Below are positions 8,971 through 18,112 of a stretch of DNA of 61,576 bases, piece by piece. Location of the stretch: assembly GCA_026645575.1 (NCBI GenBank), contig JAPKMW010000072.1, forward strand, positions 1 to 61,576, written 5' to 3'. The DNA comes from Caldilineaceae bacterium (GTDB taxonomy: Bacteria; Chloroflexota; Anaerolineae; Caldilineales; Caldilineaceae). Position numbers and translations under genes: made by a program. The notes beneath the pieces are model-generated. The model did not search any database. It saw only the letters and a list, made by a program, of their open reading frames with translations, and had not been told where the DNA came from. The number at the start of each line of letters is the position of its first letter. Positions within the stretch are counted from its first letter, which is position 1.

Positions 8971-9490
8971 AGTTACTTCCTTTTTTGATCCTCCGCTGGG
9001 ATTGGCAAAATCATGCTTCGTGATGCGTGCTACGTGGATGTCATCTGACAGGAAGCACGCAGAGAATTCTGATTGTTTGAAAACCCCGGACTTGCTTCTT
9101 CGTTGACTGATACTGCAATTGTACACCATTGTACCACAGCGCCTGTTCACCGTACATTGTACATCGGTGCAATGATCACAAAAATGGTGCGGATGTCTTG
9201 GGCAGGCAACCGACACCCCTGCCTAACCCTCCCCAGCTTGGGGAGGGAATAGACACGCTATTGGCAGCGCGTACGGCTCCTCCCCCGAACCGGGGGAGAT
9301 TGGGAGGGGGTAGAATTTGCCTGTCAACACTTACTACACTGTTCAGTAAGTTTTTTGGGATTTTGGAGTCGGGCACGAAGTGTGGCAAACAAATTGGTCA
9401 CACCGAAACCCATTGGTCGTGCCACCCTTCATGCCCCTACGAGAATACCGAAAAACTTAGTAAACAGTGTACTTACTTAACAAAACCCTG
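8971..9490. other. Gene-free gap with several imperfect palindromes
   Basis: A 520-base gap between the yebC start and the pyrG stop, both on the minus strand. Around 9222-9310 are two GC-rich hairpins of the CCCTCCCC...GGGGAGGG type. Around 9335-9471 an imperfect inverted repeat (TACACTGTTCAGTAAG at 9335, its partner ending 9471) surrounds about 95 bases. These could terminate pyrG. I see no coding ORF. Confidence 0.65.
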
Positions 9491-11170
9491 CTACGCAGTT
9501 TGAATCGAGGCCAGCATTGCCTTCACGTCAGCGTGATCGGTTGCCTCTCGCACCCGTTGCGCTTCGGCGGCGCGGATAAAGGCCAGGAAGAGCGGGTGGG
9601 GGCGGTTGGGCCGGCTCTTGAATTCGGGATGGAATTGGCTGCCCAACATAAAGGGATGATCGCGCAATTCGGCAATCTCCACAAGGCGACCATCGGGGGA
9701 AAGGCCGCTGAAGATGACGCCCTGCTCTTCAAAGTGGGTGCGGTAATGGTTGTTAAACTCGAAGCGGTGGCGATGGCGTTCCTGAATCACCTGCCCGTGT
9801 CCTTGATCCTGATAAGCGGCGGCGGCTTTGGTGCCGGTTTTCAGTTCACAGGGGTAGACGCCCAAGCGCATGGTGCCGCCCATATCGGCAATGTCGCGCT
9901 GGTCGGACATGAGGTCGATGATCGGGTGTTTGGTGTTGATGTCAAATTCGGTGCTGTTGGGGTCATCCGACTTGAATATCTGGCGCGCTTTTTCGATACA
10001 CATTACCTGCATTCCCAGGCACAAGCCGAGATAGGGAATCCGATTTTCACGGGCATAGCGGGCGGCGACAATCTTGCCTTCAATGCCACGGTAGCCAAAG
10101 CCGCCGGGCACGACAATGCCATCGACTTCGGCCAGCCTTTCCAATTCGCGCCCTTTTTCCAGGTCTTCCGAGCTGATCCATTGAATATCGACATCACGGC
10201 CAATCGCCAGCCCGGCGTGAATCAACGACTCTTTGACGCTCAGGTAGGCATCTTCCAACTCAATGTATTTACCCACCAACCCAATGCGCACCACTGGTTT
10301 TTCCCGGCGCGTCTCCTGTACCAGATGTACCCATTCGGCCAACCCTTGCGCGGCATCGCGTGTCGCGGTGAGGTTCAACTGCTTCACCAGCCAGTTGCCC
10401 AACCCGGTCGCCTCCAGGTCAATCGGTACGGCGTAGATGGTGTCCGTGGTGATCAGCGGCACGACGGCTTCTTGATCGACATCGCAGAAGAGTGCTGTCT
10501 TGCCAAGTACATCTTCGTCCACCGGGTGGTCGCTGCGCAGGACGATAACATCGGGATGAATACCGATGCCGCGCAATTCGCGCACACTATGTTGGGTCGG
10601 CTTGGTCTTCAACTCTTTGCTGGCCGCCAGATAGGGCAGCCAGGTGACGTGCATATAGAGGGTATTGTTGCGCCCCACATCTTTGCGCATTTGGCGGATG
10701 GCTTCGAGGAAAGGTAGCCCCTCAATGTCGCCAACGGTGCCGCCGATTTCAATGATGACCACATCGGCTTGCGAATCGCGCGCGGCCAGCCCAATGCGCC
10801 GCTTGATCTCGTTGGTGACATGGGGAACCACCTGGATCGTACCGCCCAGGTAGTCGCCGCGTCGCTCCTGGCTGATCACATAGTTATAGATTTGGCCGCT
10901 GGTGACATTGCAAACTTTGCTCAGATTCTCATCAACAAAGCGTTCGTAGTGACCTAGATCCAGGTCGGTCTCGGCGCCGTCGTCGGTGACAAAGACTTCG
11001 CCGTGTTGATAGGGGGACATGGTGCCGGGATCTACATTTAAATAGGGGTCTAATTTCATGGTGGCGACGCTGACGCCGCGCGCCTTCAAAATACGGCCAA
11101 GCGACGCTGTCGTCACGCCTTTGCCCAAGCCTGACAAGACGCCGCCTGTGATAAAAATATATTTCGTCAT
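9491..11170 (-). CDS. pyrG: CTP synthase
   Basis: CTP synthase of 559 residues, full length. It aminates UTP to CTP using ATP and glutamine. The N-terminal synthetase domain starts MTKYIFITGG with the P-loop-like GVLSGLGKG. The C-terminal class I glutamine amidotransferase has the nucleophile Cys384 in GLCLGMQ and the His/Glu pair in QFHPEFKSRP. ATG 11170, preceded by AGAGGCGA, gives the family N-terminus; an upstream ATG at 11206 in the same frame adds unrelated residues. It is cytoplasmic, in pyrimidine nucleotide synthesis. A large palindrome separates it from the upstream acetyltransferase. Confidence 0.97.
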   Translation of the reverse strand: MTKYIFITGGVLSGLGKGVTTASLGRILKARGVSVATMKLDPYLNVDPGTMSPYQHGEVFVTDDGAETDLDLGHYERFVDENLSKVCNVTSGQIYNYVISQERRGDYLGGTIQVVPHVTNEIKRRIGLAARDSQADVVIIEIGGTVGDIEGLPFLEAIRQMRKDVGRNNTLYMHVTWLPYLAASKELKTKPTQHSVRELRGIGIHPDVIVLRSDHPVDEDVLGKTALFCDVDQEAVVPLITTDTIYAVPIDLEATGLGNWLVKQLNLTATRDAAQGLAEWVHLVQETRREKPVVRIGLVGKYIELEDAYLSVKESLIHAGLAIGRDVDIQWISSEDLEKGRELERLAEVDGIVVPGGFGYRGIEGKIVAARYARENRIPYLGLCLGMQVMCIEKARQIFKSDDPNSTEFDINTKHPIIDLMSDQRDIADMGGTMRLGVYPCELKTGTKAAAAYQDQGHGQVIQERHRHRFEFNNHYRTHFEEQGVIFSGLSPDGRLVEIAELRDHPFMLGSQFHPEFKSRPNRPHPLFLAFIRAAEAQRVREATDHADVKAMLASIQTA

Positions 11171-11295
11171 AATATCGCCTCTGCTCAATTCGCCAATGGG
11201 TGACAATCAAGCCTAACAGTCTACCACTTTTTGCCGATCTTGACGAACTTGGCGGGCGGGAAAAATTAATCGTGTTTATCGGGACTAAGTCGTTA

Positions 11296-11386
11296 CACAG
11301 AGGGCACAGAGACTTCACAGAGAGGCGCAGAGAAAAATCAAGAGAAAAACTCTGCGCCTCTCCGTGCCTCCTCTGCGCGCTCTGTG
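11296..11386. repeat. Long palindrome of CACAGAG/CTCTGTG units
   Basis: Left arm about 11296-11332 and right arm about 11350-11386 form an imperfect stem of roughly 37 bases, including the perfect block GGCGCAGAG / CTCTGCGCC. It lies between pyrG and the gene at 11403-11861 and could end the latter's transcript. Confidence 0.75.
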
Positions 11387-11402
11387 GAGTAAGTACTTGT
11401 GT

Positions 11403-11861
11403 TTATAGTTTGAGCCGGTAGCGACACTTTTGGCGTTCGCCGTGGTAGTACATGTCGATGTTCGGTGGTAGATCGACAATCTCGACCAGTTCCAGTCCGG
11501 CCAGTTCACAGGCGCGGCGCGAGGCCCAGTTGTCCGGGTTGCAGGTGATCCAGAGCGTACCCAGGTTGTGGGCGCGCGCCAGGGGAATCAATAACCGCAC
11601 ACTGCGCGCCGCATAATGATGGCCACGATACTCGGCATGAACGCGGTAGCCGATGTGACCGCCATACATGATCAAGTTGTGGGTGTTGCCGACGCGTAGG
11701 TCGATCCGCCCCATTTCAATGGCCCGGTCAAGGCGGCTCATCTTGAAGCGGTAGCTAGGGGCAATGTCATGCGCCACGTCGGCCGGGGTCTTTTCGCTTA
11801 ACTTCAACACCAACTCATTGTCGATCAGCGGGCCGGGGTCAAGGAATTGGAACATAGCCAT
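11403..11861 (-). CDS. GNAT-family N-acetyltransferase
   Basis: Acetyltransferase of the RimJ/RimL-like GNAT fold, 152 residues from ATG 11861 (AAGAAAG upstream) or 159 from ATG 11882. The acetyl-CoA-binding stretch is EYRGHHYAARSVRLL, equivalent to the family's R/Q-x-x-G-x-G/A signature, followed by the C-terminal CNPDNWASRRACELAGLE motif where Asn and the following helix contact CoA. The substrate is not predictable; amino groups of proteins or small molecules are usual. It is separated from pyrG by a long palindrome, so it is probably its own unit. Confidence 0.85.
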   Translation of the reverse strand: MAMFQFLDPGPLIDNELVLKLSEKTPADVAHDIAPSYRFKMSRLDRAIEMGRIDLRVGNTHNLIMYGGHIGYRVHAEYRGHHYAARSVRLLIPLARAHNLGTLWITCNPDNWASRRACELAGLELVEIVDLPPNIDMYYHGERQKCRYRLKL

Positions 11862-12117
11862 GATGAATTCTTTCTTACGCATAGCACCAGTGAGTCTAGG
11901 AGTAGGGTAATGAAATCGGTTTGTTGATTCCGTTAGCTTGCTTCAAATAGCTTATTGATCGTTGATTGCCCCATTGACATCGAACCGTCAATGCCGTACA
12001 ATTTCCATGTTCATGGCAAGCAGACAAAACTGATGGTATTGTGCCAGGATTGGACACCGTTCGCAAATCTACTGGCTGGGTTGAAGGTGCAGTTGTAGGA
12101 GTGGAAGGCGTTTGACT

Positions 12118-12324
12118 ATGACAACCACTAAAAAGCAACCCACAGAAGCCGAACGTAACATCGGCCAAGAAATTTTGGACGCTGTTCGTGAAATCCACTC
12201 CGGTGGCGGCAGGCGTTTTCAGGTCAAAGTACTGCCGGATAGTTATCAAGGACTAGACAATGGAAATAGCAACCCTACCATACACAAACGGTTCTCCTCA
12301 TATCCAAAGCAAACTGACCAGTGA
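12118..12324 (+). pseudogene. Stub of a HigA-like HTH antitoxin
   Basis: Open frame of 68 codons from ATG 12118. Its first 40 residues (NIGQEILDAVREIHSGGG) resemble the N-terminal helix found before the HTH in small HigA/NadS-type antitoxins. After about residue 42 the reading turns into non-protein-like sequence that overlaps the start of the DUF433 gene in another frame. No HTH domain follows, so it looks like a truncated remnant. The 11890-12117 stretch before it has no convincing gene. Resemblance is by eye only. Confidence 0.35.
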
Positions 12325-12595
12325 AATATATGGTGGCGAGCTTTACGAATATTATCCGCTGGGTCAGTATATCGTCGCTGCGCCAGGCGTTTGTGGTGGC
12401 CGCCCAACGTTTAAATATACTCGGCTTGAAGCAACAATGGTACTTGCTTTTCTTTCTAATGGTGAAACCGTCCCTGAAATTGTGGCTGATTATCATATTC
12501 CACAGCTTACCTTGGAAGCAGCATACGAAGCCATCACACTTGCACGTCAGGCTCTATTGGATTTCGCAAAAAACCTCCAAACTTTAGCGATTTGA
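12260..12595 (+). CDS. DUF433-family protein, putative antitoxin
   Basis: Small protein of 111 residues with the DUF433 core: YPLGQYIVAAPGVCGGRPTF, then a helical segment VLAFLSNGETVPEIVADY and IPQLTLEAAYEAI. DUF433 proteins are winged-helix-like and commonly precede a PIN-like DUF5615 gene, a pair regarded as a toxin-antitoxin system. Here that partner follows after only 3 bases but is broken. AAGGA at 12248-12252 supports the ATG at 12260. The N-terminal 30 residues precede the domain and are not recognised. Confidence 0.8.
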   Translation: MEIATLPYTNGSPHIQSKLTSEIYGGELYEYYPLGQYIVAAPGVCGGRPTFKYTRLEATMVLAFLSNGETVPEIVADYHIPQLTLEAAYEAITLARQALLDFAKNLQTLAI

Positions 12596-12598
12596 CTC

Positions 12599-13004
12599 AT
12601 GATCATCGTGGATGAAAGCATTCAACGTCAGTTCATTATGGATGCAATTGCCAAGTGGTATCCAGGAAAAGTGCTATCTGTAACTGCCCTACGCATAGCA
12701 ACCGTGATTAAAGATGATGGCATCGATACGTTGTTGCACAAGTAGTACGACCAACATTTGTTACGATCAATGTAGATGACTTTTGGCGAAGAATTCCCAA
12801 CAGTAACCAATATTGGATTATCGCCATTGAGTTGGAACAACCACAAGCCCATCAAGTGCCTGTTCTTCTGAGACGTGTGCTAAGTCTACCTGAATTTCGC
12901 ACAAAAGCTTCACGCATGGGTAAATCATTCGGGTTCGACCAACGGCTGTCGATTACTACGAGCGTGACCGCCAGGTTCACACACTACGTTGGCATGTTGA
13001 GTAA
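12599..13004 (+). pseudogene. Frameshifted PIN-like (DUF5615-type) toxin gene
   Basis: Starts at ATG 12599 as MIIVDESIQRQFIMDAI and stops early at TAG 12743-12745. The protein resumes in another frame near 12736 (VVRPTFVTINVDDFWRRI, with an acidic VDDF like the PIN-like active site), then shifts again near 12925 to VRPTAVDYYERDRQVHTL and ends at TAA 13002-13004. Two compensating breaks are needed to read it through. Position directly after a DUF433 gene and the DEN/DES-type N-terminus suggest the toxin half of a toxin-antitoxin pair. Sequencing error in one or both places cannot be excluded. Confidence 0.6.
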
Positions 13005-13059
13005 GCGCAACTCAAAAGGCCGGCTTCGGAAAGAAGCCGGCCTTTTGAGTTGCGCTTAC
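13001..13059. terminator. Perfect 27-bp palindrome, two-way terminator
   Basis: Arms 13001-13027 and 13033-13059 are perfectly complementary around the loop GGAAA. The stem overlaps the stop codon of the broken toxin gene and ends 27 bases before the stop of the convergent Fe-S oxidoreductase gene. The AAAAGG / CCTTTT block inside each arm gives a T-run in both directions. Confidence 0.85.
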
Positions 13060-13085
13060 TCTGCTATCTCTGCCCAATTCGCATT

Positions 13086-15110
13086 CTATTGCAACCGCTC
13101 GGCAATAATCTCCGCCACATCTTTCACCTTCATCGCTTTTTTCCCATCTTTGGCTGCGTCACTCAACATGGTCAGACAGAAAGGACAACCGACGGCCAGC
13201 GTTTGTGCGCCGGTCTGCTCGGCTTCGCGATAGCGGTTGACGTTGACCCGCTCTGCTTCTGGGCCAATGCCATGCTCTTCCTCTTTCCACATCTGTGCAC
13301 CGCCAGCCCCACAGCAGAACGATTGTTTGCCATGCCGCGGCATCTCGACGATAAAGGCGTCGGTGCTGCCCAGCACCTGACGGGGTTCGACGGTGATGCC
13401 ATTGTGGCGCCCGAGGTAGCAGGGATCATGAAAGGTGATGCGATCGATCTCACCGCGCGTCTTGGTCACGCTGATCTTCTTGGCGGCGGTCAATTCGGAG
13501 AGCAGTTGGGTGTGGTGGATCACCTCATAGTGGCCGCCATATTGCGGGTACTCCTTGCCCAGTGTGTGCAGGCAGTGCGGACAGGTGGTGACAATGCGCT
13601 TCGGCTTCACTTCATTGAGCGTCTCAATGTTGGCCTTCGCCATCTCATAGAAGAGATATTCGTTGCCGGCGCGCCGGGCCGAATCGCCCGTGCAAGTTTC
13701 GGCTTCGCCCAGGACAGCATAATTGACGCCGGCAGCCTTTAGCACTTTGGCAAACGCCTGCGCCACCTGTTGCGCCCGTGGATCAAAGGCCGGCGCACAG
13801 CCCACCCACCAGAGCACATCCGGTTCGGGGTTCTCGTCAACGGTTGGCACATCGAGGCCGTTGGCCCACTTCATGCGGTCGCGAGCGCTTTGGTTCCACG
13901 GGTTGCCATTGCGCTCCATGCCACGGAAGGCGCTCTTCAGTTCGTTGGGGAATTGGTCTTCCATCAACACTTGGCGGCGGCGTAGATAAAGAATGTCAAA
14001 CATCGGCTCATTGCCCACCGGGCAGATGTCCACACATGCGCCACAAGCCGTACACGCCCAGACCGCCGACTCGCTAATGGCAAAGTCGAGTAGATTGAAT
14101 TCGCTGTTCTTGCCGGCAGCCAATTCCTCTAGATTTTCATTGAGGTAATAGCGCTTGTTCACCTCCAACGCCGAGGGTGAAAGCTCCTTGCCGGTGGTAT
14201 AGGCCGGACAGACATCCTGGCAACGGTTGCACATGATACAGGCATAGGCATCGACCAGATGGGTCCAGGGCAACTCTTCGATCTTCGCCACGCCAAACTC
14301 TTGCACCGATTCATCCTCAAAGTTGATCGGTTCAATAGCGCCCAACGAGGTGCGTTGGGGCTTGGTGGCAAAGTTGACGCCCGACATAATCAGGTGGAAA
14401 TGTTTCGTATAGGGAAAGTAGGGGATAAAGAGCAGGATCAAGCCGATGGCGCCCCACCAGCCGATGTGCTGACCGGCGGTCAGCGCCCCTTCACTCCAAC
14501 CGGCCCAAGCGAAACTGAGCGCATGGGCAAAGGGTTGGCCCAGGTCGCCGCCATGTTTGGCAACGGCAAAACTTTCGCCCAGCAGCCGGAAACCAACGTG
14601 GAAAAGAATAAAGAAGCCGACAATCAGCGAGTCGCGGCGGATGGCGCCGTTTTGTACCTGGTCGATCAGCTTGACATTTTCCCGGTATTTGAGTTCTTTG
14701 CTGTTAAAGACAAAGCGGCGCAAGAGAAAATAGACCATCCCCACTAGCACACCAGCGGTGGCAAGGTCAGCGGCTAAGCGGTAGAGATCGCCGATAATGT
14801 TTTCGCCCAAGAAGGTGACAGGAAAGAAGCCCTGCACCACATCGCCAAAGTTGACGAGAAAATAAAAGACAAAGCCCCAGGCAATCAGGGCATGGAACAG
14901 GTTGGCTGTATTGCGAATCTTCCAGATCGAGCCAAAGGTGGCCCACTCTTTCAGCGCAGCAACAACACGCGTCTGCGCATCGGCCAATGACGGCATTTCG
15001 CCCTGGCCGCGCCGGATCACTAGATACACATGCTTAAAACCAATCCAAGCATACGCCAACGCGCCGACCACCAAGGCCACAAACATCACTTTTTCATTCA
15101 AAGTTAACAT
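13086..15110 (-). CDS. Membrane-anchored Fe-S oxidoreductase, HdrD/GlpC-like
   Basis: Protein of 674 residues combining an N-terminal membrane part and a cytoplasmic redox part. About five hydrophobic segments lie in residues 1-250. A ferredoxin-like domain follows with two 4Fe-4S sites, CIMCNRCQDVCP and CTACGACVDICP. Two cysteine-rich CCG domains come last, with CPHC, then CCGAGGA and CPFC. Relatives pass electrons between quinones or flavoproteins and cytoplasmic donors (heterodisulfide reductase D-like, GlpC-like). The direct partner is not visible next to it. GAGGAAAG before ATG 15110 supports the start. Confidence 0.88.
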   Translation of the reverse strand: MLTLNEKVMFVALVVGALAYAWIGFKHVYLVIRRGQGEMPSLADAQTRVVAALKEWATFGSIWKIRNTANLFHALIAWGFVFYFLVNFGDVVQGFFPVTFLGENIIGDLYRLAADLATAGVLVGMVYFLLRRFVFNSKELKYRENVKLIDQVQNGAIRRDSLIVGFFILFHVGFRLLGESFAVAKHGGDLGQPFAHALSFAWAGWSEGALTAGQHIGWWGAIGLILLFIPYFPYTKHFHLIMSGVNFATKPQRTSLGAIEPINFEDESVQEFGVAKIEELPWTHLVDAYACIMCNRCQDVCPAYTTGKELSPSALEVNKRYYLNENLEELAAGKNSEFNLLDFAISESAVWACTACGACVDICPVGNEPMFDILYLRRRQVLMEDQFPNELKSAFRGMERNGNPWNQSARDRMKWANGLDVPTVDENPEPDVLWWVGCAPAFDPRAQQVAQAFAKVLKAAGVNYAVLGEAETCTGDSARRAGNEYLFYEMAKANIETLNEVKPKRIVTTCPHCLHTLGKEYPQYGGHYEVIHHTQLLSELTAAKKISVTKTRGEIDRITFHDPCYLGRHNGITVEPRQVLGSTDAFIVEMPRHGKQSFCCGAGGAQMWKEEEHGIGPEAERVNVNRYREAEQTGAQTLAVGCPFCLTMLSDAAKDGKKAMKVKDVAEIIAERLQ

Positions 15111-15206
15111 GGGTTACGCTTTCCTCTTTCTAGCTGTGATGATTTCACAAGTATAGTATGTTATCAGGAGATAGACCAATGCTAAAAAAAGTGAAGGCTT
15201 TCGTAA

Positions 15207-16055
15207 CTACTTGATGGTTGTTGTGGGGTTCTGACGCTGTCGGCAACGGTCAATACTGGCCTGCAACGCCTGGAGCGACGACCAAAAATCGTCTTCGCCA
15301 AAGATTTCTAAGGTCAACACGCCGTTGTACCTTTGACTGAGCAACAGATCGATAATCGGGTCAAGCAGCGCTGGTGGCGTATGGGCAATGGACTGATGAT
15401 CGCGGCCCTCATACAGCCCGTGGAGATGCACCACCCGTGTGCGCGGCAGCGCCGCTTGCAGCCACGGCAAGGGATCATGTCCATCCAACCAGAGATGACC
15501 GACATCCACACAACGGCTGGCGCCGGTGGCGGCAAGGGCCGGCGTGACAAAAGCGGGTGGATAACCTTCCAGATTCTCGACGGCTAACCGCGTCGCGTCG
15601 CCGGCCCAGTGGACAACTTGGGTAATCGCGTCGCCCATTTGTCTTTGCCACGTTGTCAACTGCTCGGGGGTAGTTTCCGGTGTGCGGACAGCGCGGCCAT
15701 CCAAATGAAACACATAGGCCCACGGCGTCAGCGGCGCTGTGCGTGTAATGACATCTTGCGCCTTCTGCCAGGAACTGTTTGGCTGGTCTGACTGATAGGG
15801 TGCGAGATCCGCAATCAGATGAACGGTATAGGTCAAATCATGCGCTTGCCCCCAGGCGGCTAAGGCCATAACCGTCTCCGCATCCGGCAGGTTGCTGGGA
15901 CCGTCGGGCAGATCAAAGAGTACTAACTGCATATCTTGCACAACATCAGCCAGAAAACGAGCGTTGGGGAGCAGGTCATCAGCGATAATGTAGGAGGTAG
16001 CGCCGACGCGGAAGGGGAGGTTGAGGGTGCGAATGTTTCGTGCGAAAGTAGACAT
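15207..16055 (-). CDS. TIM-barrel phosphodiesterase, CbiR-like
   Basis: Protein of 282 residues of the xylose isomerase-like/AP endonuclease TIM-barrel superfamily. The N-terminus FRVGATSYIIADDLLPN followed by LVLFDLPDGPSNLPD resembles my recollection of CbiR, the cobamide-remodelling phosphodiesterase that cuts the nucleotide loop. Metal-ligand candidates include H98-type residues in YTVHLIAD, VFHLDG, the Glu in AVENLEG, DVGHLWLDGHD, VVHLHG and the Glu in LTLEIFGE. CobS is encoded 3.7 kb away on the same strand, which fits cobamide salvage. A generic sugar-phosphate isomerase/epimerase is the alternative. Confidence 0.65.
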   Translation of the reverse strand: MSTFARNIRTLNLPFRVGATSYIIADDLLPNARFLADVVQDMQLVLFDLPDGPSNLPDAETVMALAAWGQAHDLTYTVHLIADLAPYQSDQPNSSWQKAQDVITRTAPLTPWAYVFHLDGRAVRTPETTPEQLTTWQRQMGDAITQVVHWAGDATRLAVENLEGYPPAFVTPALAATGASRCVDVGHLWLDGHDPLPWLQAALPRTRVVHLHGLYEGRDHQSIAHTPPALLDPIIDLLLSQRYNGVLTLEIFGEDDFWSSLQALQASIDRCRQRQNPTTTIK

Positions 16056-16130
16056 AGGATGAACAGATACCGAGACACTACAGCGGATTTAGGCGGAAAC
16101 GGATTTTGTTGTCGTACGAGAATGTGTGGG

Positions 16131-16166
16131 AAAAGCGGGGTGAGGTCAAACCATCACCCCGCTTTT
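16131..16166 (-). terminator. Hairpin after the iron permease gene
   Basis: AAAAGCGGGGTGA at 16131-16143 pairs perfectly with TCACCCCGCTTTT at 16154-16166 (13 bp, 10-base loop). Read on the minus strand it gives a GC stem ending in TTTT about 155 bases after the permease stop. Confidence 0.7.
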
Positions 16167-16190
16167 CAAGTAACTACTCAGCCCCTATCC

Positions 16191-16247
16191 GCTCGTAGCC
16201 GGTCCATGACCGGCGTCCCCAACGCCGGTCATGGACCGGCTACGAGC
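16191..16247. repeat. Perfect 26-bp palindrome, CTCGTAGCCGG family
   Basis: Arms 16191-16216 and 16222-16247 are perfect inverted repeats around a 5-base loop. The core GCTCGTAGCCGGTC recurs at 56167-56203 and, in diverged form, near 3335-3405 and 20755-20860. It is an interspersed element found only between genes in this window. Confidence 0.85.
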
Positions 16248-16321
16248 AAGCTGGGTAGTCACCTTTTCAAGATGATTGGAGTATACGTGGCACTCCTAGC
16301 AAAGACAAAATCCGTTCCTTC

Positions 16322-18055
16322 CTAAATCCGTTGTAGTGTTCCCGCTGCGCCATGACGGGCCACGGCCTGCTCATGTTTCCGTTTTTGCAGATACTCCGCC
16401 AGGAAATAGCTGCCGATGACAAAGACGCCCGCCGCGGTTTGCAGGGCAATGCCTTCCCAGGTGGCATAGAGACCGAGCCACATGCCGCTCCAGTAGGGGA
16501 AGCTGACCCAGCCCAGCGGATGCACCGGCAGCCAGCCCACCACTTGCAGCACATGCACCGTGTTGCCCACCATCATCAGTAACACAGCGCCGATAAAGAC
16601 GCCGGTGACAATCAGCATCTTTTTGTGGGGCAGGCGGGCTTGTAATCCGAAGACCAGCCAGCCGACTAACACCGTCGCGGCCAGCCCAATGGCGACGCCG
16701 GTTAAGACCACGGCAGAACCGGCATCCAACACCAGCGCCTGTAAGAAGAGGACCGTTTCAAAGCCTTCACGATAGACGCTGGAAAAGCCCAGGACGAGCA
16801 AGCCGATAAACTGACCGGCGCTCTGGTGGACCAACTTGTGCTTCTGCTGGTGAAAATTCGCCATCCAGCCCGTCCAGTAGCGGTCATGGAAGAACCAGTT
16901 GAGAATGAGCAACAAGACTGCCACGGCAATCAACGAGACAACCGCTTCCAACCGCTCGCCATAACGGGCCAGCGCTGTCAACGCCGTACGCGCCAACACC
17001 CACGTCAGCACCGTGACAACCATCGCCAGCGCTGTGCCAAGCCACAAGGGGGTGCGCAACTGGCGTCGCGTGCCGACCCGCAAACTCGCCAGCAGCGACG
17101 CCAAAATCAGCACTGCTTCCAACCCTTCACGAAAGACGATCATGGCGGCATTGCTCATAATCGCTGTCGGCGCCACATCCCCGCTGATCAAGCGTTGCGC
17201 CTCGGCCAGTTGGGCATCCAGCGCCGCCCGGCTGGCGGTGATCTCTTTGGCTGCTGCTTGTTGTTGCAACAAATAAGCCAGCCCCTTTGCCTCTCCCTGG
17301 CCATACCAGAAAAGGTCCTCAATCGGCGACTTCATCTGCGGCGCAAAGGCGATGACTTTGGCCTCTGGGCCGCTTTCCAAAATGGCGTAGGCTTCCAGCC
17401 GCGCCGACTCGGCCAGCTCATATTGCCCTGCGCGCACGGCAGCTTCCATTTGGTCAAGCGTCGAAGCAATCACGTCAAAATCGGCATTGCTATCGGCTTG
17501 GAGCCACGCCGCCGGCATGATGCTTTTCAGGAGGCCGATTAACTCATTTGTGGTTGCCTCGACCATCGCCGGCTCGGCTATTTGGGTATGCGCCGCGGCA
17601 GCGCTTAAGTGGCTATCCAACGCTTGCAGCAGGGCGGCGGCTTTGGCAGTTTGCGCAGCGTCCTGGGCTTGCAACAAACTTTCCAGATCACGGAAGGCTG
17701 CTTCGGCGCCAGTGCGGAAGGTGATACCTTCGCGAATTTCCAGGTCTTTGGTCACAGCCCCCGCCGTTACACCGCGGCCATACTCCACCGGCACCAGCGC
17801 CAGAAAGCGCAACAACTGCCCGGCGCGCCGATGTTGTTCCGCCGGACTGAGTGGCGCGGCGCGAAACCCTTCCAGCGTGCTGTTGACCTGCGTTATGGCC
17901 GCGTCTACCGGTTGACCGCTTTGGGCTGCCTTGGTCAATTCAACAAAGGCGACTTGCGCGGTTGTCGCTGCTGCCTCCCCCCGTTGGCTGCGATAGGCCG
18001 GCGTCAACAGGGCAAAATAACCTTGTGCCAATGCGGCATACTCAGCGCGACGCAT
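16322..18055 (-). CDS. FTR1-family iron permease, C-terminal part
   Basis: Open frame of 577 residues. The N-terminal half is a soluble, alanine-rich helical domain. The C-terminal half is the FTR1/EfeU permease with seven or so membrane helices and the two iron-binding motifs REGLE (about 17118-17131) and REGFE (about 16757-16771). It takes up iron across the cytoplasmic membrane. The frame is the same as the upstream ORF 18113-18676, separated only by TAA 18113-18115 and 19 codons. The protein therefore looks like the lower part of a single 784-residue FTR1 protein that lost its signal peptide. Restart at ATG 18055 (AGGG upstream) is possible. Confidence 0.85.
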   Translation of the reverse strand: MRRAEYAALAQGYFALLTPAYRSQRGEAAATTAQVAFVELTKAAQSGQPVDAAITQVNSTLEGFRAAPLSPAEQHRRAGQLLRFLALVPVEYGRGVTAGAVTKDLEIREGITFRTGAEAAFRDLESLLQAQDAAQTAKAAALLQALDSHLSAAAAHTQIAEPAMVEATTNELIGLLKSIMPAAWLQADSNADFDVIASTLDQMEAAVRAGQYELAESARLEAYAILESGPEAKVIAFAPQMKSPIEDLFWYGQGEAKGLAYLLQQQAAAKEITASRAALDAQLAEAQRLISGDVAPTAIMSNAAMIVFREGLEAVLILASLLASLRVGTRRQLRTPLWLGTALAMVVTVLTWVLARTALTALARYGERLEAVVSLIAVAVLLLILNWFFHDRYWTGWMANFHQQKHKLVHQSAGQFIGLLVLGFSSVYREGFETVLFLQALVLDAGSAVVLTGVAIGLAATVLVGWLVFGLQARLPHKKMLIVTGVFIGAVLLMMVGNTVHVLQVVGWLPVHPLGWVSFPYWSGMWLGLYATWEGIALQTAAGVFVIGSYFLAEYLQKRKHEQAVARHGAAGTLQRI

Positions 18056-18112
18056 GGCAAAACCCTGTTGATCGGCAGCGGTCAGATCATGGAGCGCCTC
18101 GGTCAGCCGCGC

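Noticed and set aside
9467..10717. A 416-codon open frame on the plus strand
   Set aside because: It is the complement of pyrG, whose reading is unambiguous.
12000..12117. Short frames before the HTH stub that could be a toxin gene
   Set aside because: They give only 15-35 residues in competing frames with no recognisable pattern and no ribosome site.
12743..12745. In-frame TAG in the PIN-like gene as a possible pyrrolysine codon
   Set aside because: The protein resumes in a different frame, so a frameshift explains it; reading through TAG in the original frame does not restore the family.
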